From Hyposmocoma kahamanoa (taxonomy: Eukaryota; Arthropoda; Insecta; Lepidoptera; Cosmopterigidae), in contig NW_020653719.1 in assembly GCF_003589595.1 (NCBI RefSeq), positions 850,917-914,916 on the forward strand: a stretch of DNA of 64,000 nt, written 5' to 3'. The stretch's first letter is position 1, and each line of letters starts with the position of its first letter. Positions 61,725 to 64,000 of this stretch are shown here, piece after piece. The position numbers were made by a program, and so were the translations under genes. The notes under the pieces were generated by a model that made no database searches, had not been told where the DNA came from, and saw nothing but the letters and a program-made list of their open reading frames with translations.

Positions 61725-63850
61725 CAAATTCAAAATAATCTTTATTTCATAGGTAAACATTATTACACTTGAAATCGTCACAGTAGTTTAACTCTACCGC
61801 TCATTCGTAAGGCAGATTCCCCTGAGAAGAATGAGCAAGAAACTCTAGGGGTTGCTCTTTGTAAATAACATTTACAATATTTTTTTTTTATTTGAAACAT
61901 CAGAGATCGAGACTACCTCCATGAGCTAAACGGGTTACTACCACGGATTTTTGTCATCCAAGTACCCAGAAGTTGTATAATAACCTTTAGTATAAAGTTT
62001 TTGTTTCACTATAGTTTTAAGCCTCGTGAAAGGCAAATTTTGTATATCAACTGGAATCTTGTTATAGAAGCGTATACATTGCCCCTTAAATGATTTTTTG
62101 ACTTTGTGAAGACGACTATCAAGAAACGCTAGTTTATTTCTATTCCTCGTATTAATGTTATGTCTGTCACTATTTTTCATAAATAAATTACAATTCCTTT
62201 TAACATAAATTACATTTTCATAAATGTACTGTGAGGCTAGTGTAAGAATGTTAATTTCCTTAAACTTATCTCTCAAAGATACTTTGGGGCCCAGATTATA
62301 AATTGCCCTAACTGCACGTTTCTGCAGGACAAAGATTCTATTGATATCGGCGGCATTACCCCAAAGCAAAATGCCGTATGTCATTAGACTGTGAAAGTAA
62401 CTGAAGTAAACCAATCTAGCGGTTTCGACGTCTGAAAGTTTCCTTATTTTTTTAATCGCGTACACTGCAGAGCCGAGCCGTTTTGATAACTTACTTATAT
62501 GGGGACCCCATTGCAATTTAGCATCTAACGTTATACCTAGAAATACAACTGTATCCACAAGATTCAATTTTTCGTTTCTAACTACAATGTTTGTAACCGT
62601 CTCTCTAACATTGGGTAATGTAAATTTCACACAATTTGTTTTTTTCTCATTAAGAAGTAGGTTATTAACAGCAAACCAATCAATTACTTTAGATATAGCA
62701 TTGTTCACATCGTCGTAGGAACATTGGTGCCTTTTAACTTTAAATAATAAGGAAGTATCATCAGCAAACAATACTTTCTCATGTTTTATACCCTCCATAA
62801 GGCTAGGTAAGTCATTAATATAAACTAAAAATAAAAATGGGCCTAGAATTGAACCTTGAGGGACACCCATGCTAATTGCAGATCCTGACGATCTCGTACC
62901 GTTAACATCGACCCTCTGTACCCTACCACGCAAATACGATTTTAGAAGGTCTAGATCACGTCCCGCCAGACCATAATGGCGAAGTTTCCTGACCAGTGTG
63001 TCATGGTGCACACAATCAAAAGCTTTGGAAAGGTCACAGAATACACCAATAGCGTCGTATGAGACTTCCCATGCATCAAATATATGATTAATCAACTCGA
63101 CACCAGCATCGGTTGTAGAGCGACCCCGAGTGAAACCAAATTGTTTAGGAGACATTAAGTTATTACTATAAAAATGTGCACACATCTGATTTAGAATAAT
63201 TTTTTCAAATATTTTACTGAGAGTTGGTAGTATTGATATTGATGAAATTGGTGGGGTCAGAAATACTACCAGATTTGAAAAGTGGAATAACTTTATTTTG
63301 CTTCATGAGGTCAGGAAAGACACCATCATCAACACATTTATTAAAGACACAGGCTAAATAAGGCGCAATACAATCAACTATAGAACTAATTACTCTGACT
63401 GAAAGACCATCAAGATCAGCAGTATTTTTTATGTTTATAGACTTAAAGGCTTTAACAATATCGTTTGGAAATACATGACGGAACCTTAAATTAGTGATAC
63501 TAACTGCATTATTTTCTTTTAGTAAGGATTCAGCGGCGGTGGGAGATGAATTTAACGACTTAGTAGTCAAAATTGGAATGTCAGTAAAAAAATTTTCAAA
63601 TATTTTAGCAACTTCTGCGTCTGTGTTTACAATTTTGTCATTAAATCTTAGTTGAAAATCTAAGTTACGAGGTTTGACCCTTCCAGTTTCACTGTTTATA
63701 ATATTCCAAGTCATTTTTACTACATTGGCGCTGCTTTTTATTTTATTATTTATAAACATTGCTTTGGCTGCAACACAAACACGTTTAAACATTTTCGAAT
63801 ATTTTCTAACAAATTTATATTATTCCAAAACTATATCAGAACTACTGGTA
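61725..63850 (-). mobile_element. CR1/Jockey-type retrotransposon, near-complete RT ORF, one frameshift
   Basis: Two open frames, 63792-63214 and 63185-61938, form one RT ORF broken by a frameshift near 63235 (where DPTNF should continue into ISILPTLSKIFEKI). Visible are FCDLSKAFDCVHHDTL, GVPQGSILGPFLFLVYINDL, VLFADDTSLLF (the catalytic Asp pair, residues 141-142 of the second frame) and a C-terminal YFHSLMTYGILLWGN region. No endonuclease domain is seen; the element breaks off near 63845. The 3' tail is an ATTTGA repeat (about 61718-61737). It is antisense to the window and in the same orientation as RCE1. Confidence 0.88.
61938..63792 (-). pseudogene. reverse transcriptase ORF of the CR1/Jockey-type element (frameshifted)
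   Basis: About 610 codons in total across the two frames. The N-terminal frame has NIINSETGRVKPRNLDF and VIPLFKSGSISDPTNF (RT motif 1 area); the second frame has motifs A (DLSKAFD), B (PQGSILGP) and C (FADD), and the thumb-like VVFLGITLDAKLQW. With one frameshift and 5' truncation it is inactive, but otherwise well preserved, so insertion was fairly recent. It is the likely parental type of the fragments at 30804 and 32283. Confidence 0.85.
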
Positions 63851-64000
63851 AGATTAGGTTACTTCGGGCATTCGAAGTTCCATTCTGGGAACGCACACAC
63901 CAAACCCAGAGGACATAGAAGCTGTCAGAGCCAGGAAAGTCTTTCAATTCTTTAATGTTGGCCTTGGCTCCGAACTGTAATTAGTGGTGATCACAATAGA

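Overview
The window looks like AT-rich insect nuclear DNA, most likely from a butterfly or moth. The evidence is canonical GT-AG introns, introns of up to 13 kb packed with transposons, tRNA-derived SINEs, many foldback DNA elements and CR1/Jockey-type retrotransposons with short tandem tails. The species cannot be named from sequence alone. Three conserved protein-coding genes are present; nearly everything else is intronic or intergenic repeat.

Layout. (1) 1-18643, minus strand: the 5' six coding exons of STT3B, a catalytic subunit of ER oligosaccharyltransferase (398 codons; the rest lies left of the window). Its fourth intron (4022-16909) is 12.9 kb and holds a broken BED/hAT transposase, a retrotransposon 3' end, SINEs, MITEs and a P-like THAP transposon. 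(2) 18644-19196: a 553-bp head-to-head promoter interval. (3) 19197-47459, plus strand: a complete 13-exon KCTD3/SHKBP1-type gene (BTB domain plus WD40-like propeller, 675 aa). All 12 splice junctions keep the frame. (4) 47460-58330: 10.9 kb between convergent genes, made of MITEs, tRNA-related retroposons and one 400-N assembly gap that lies inside an inverted-repeat element. (5) 58331-60845, minus strand: the last four coding exons of RCE1, the ER CAAX prenyl protease, with all conserved catalytic motifs. Its 5' exons lie beyond a CR1/Jockey-type element (61725-63850) at the right edge.

The three host genes are membrane or signalling housekeeping genes. STT3B and RCE1 both act in the ER membrane, but there is no sign of a shared pathway; the only likely functional link is the shared promoter of STT3B and KCTD3.

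The most unusual content is a transposon family with 22-bp perfect terminal inverted repeats, 8-bp target duplications and a THAP zinc-finger first exon (11476-13092 and 43965-45918). Both copies carry an internal array of a 99-bp (33-codon) satellite in two opposed orientations. A third, free-standing array of the same satellite lies at 40375-41055, between a G-rich 12-bp minisatellite and a degenerate CCTAA telomere-like tract. Other notable items are long near-perfect hairpins (693-811, 8405-8468, 46716-46794), a 59-bp inverted duplication (28334-28659), and MITEs with clean target duplications (58998-59519; 50521-51686; 56720-57008; 47781-48280).
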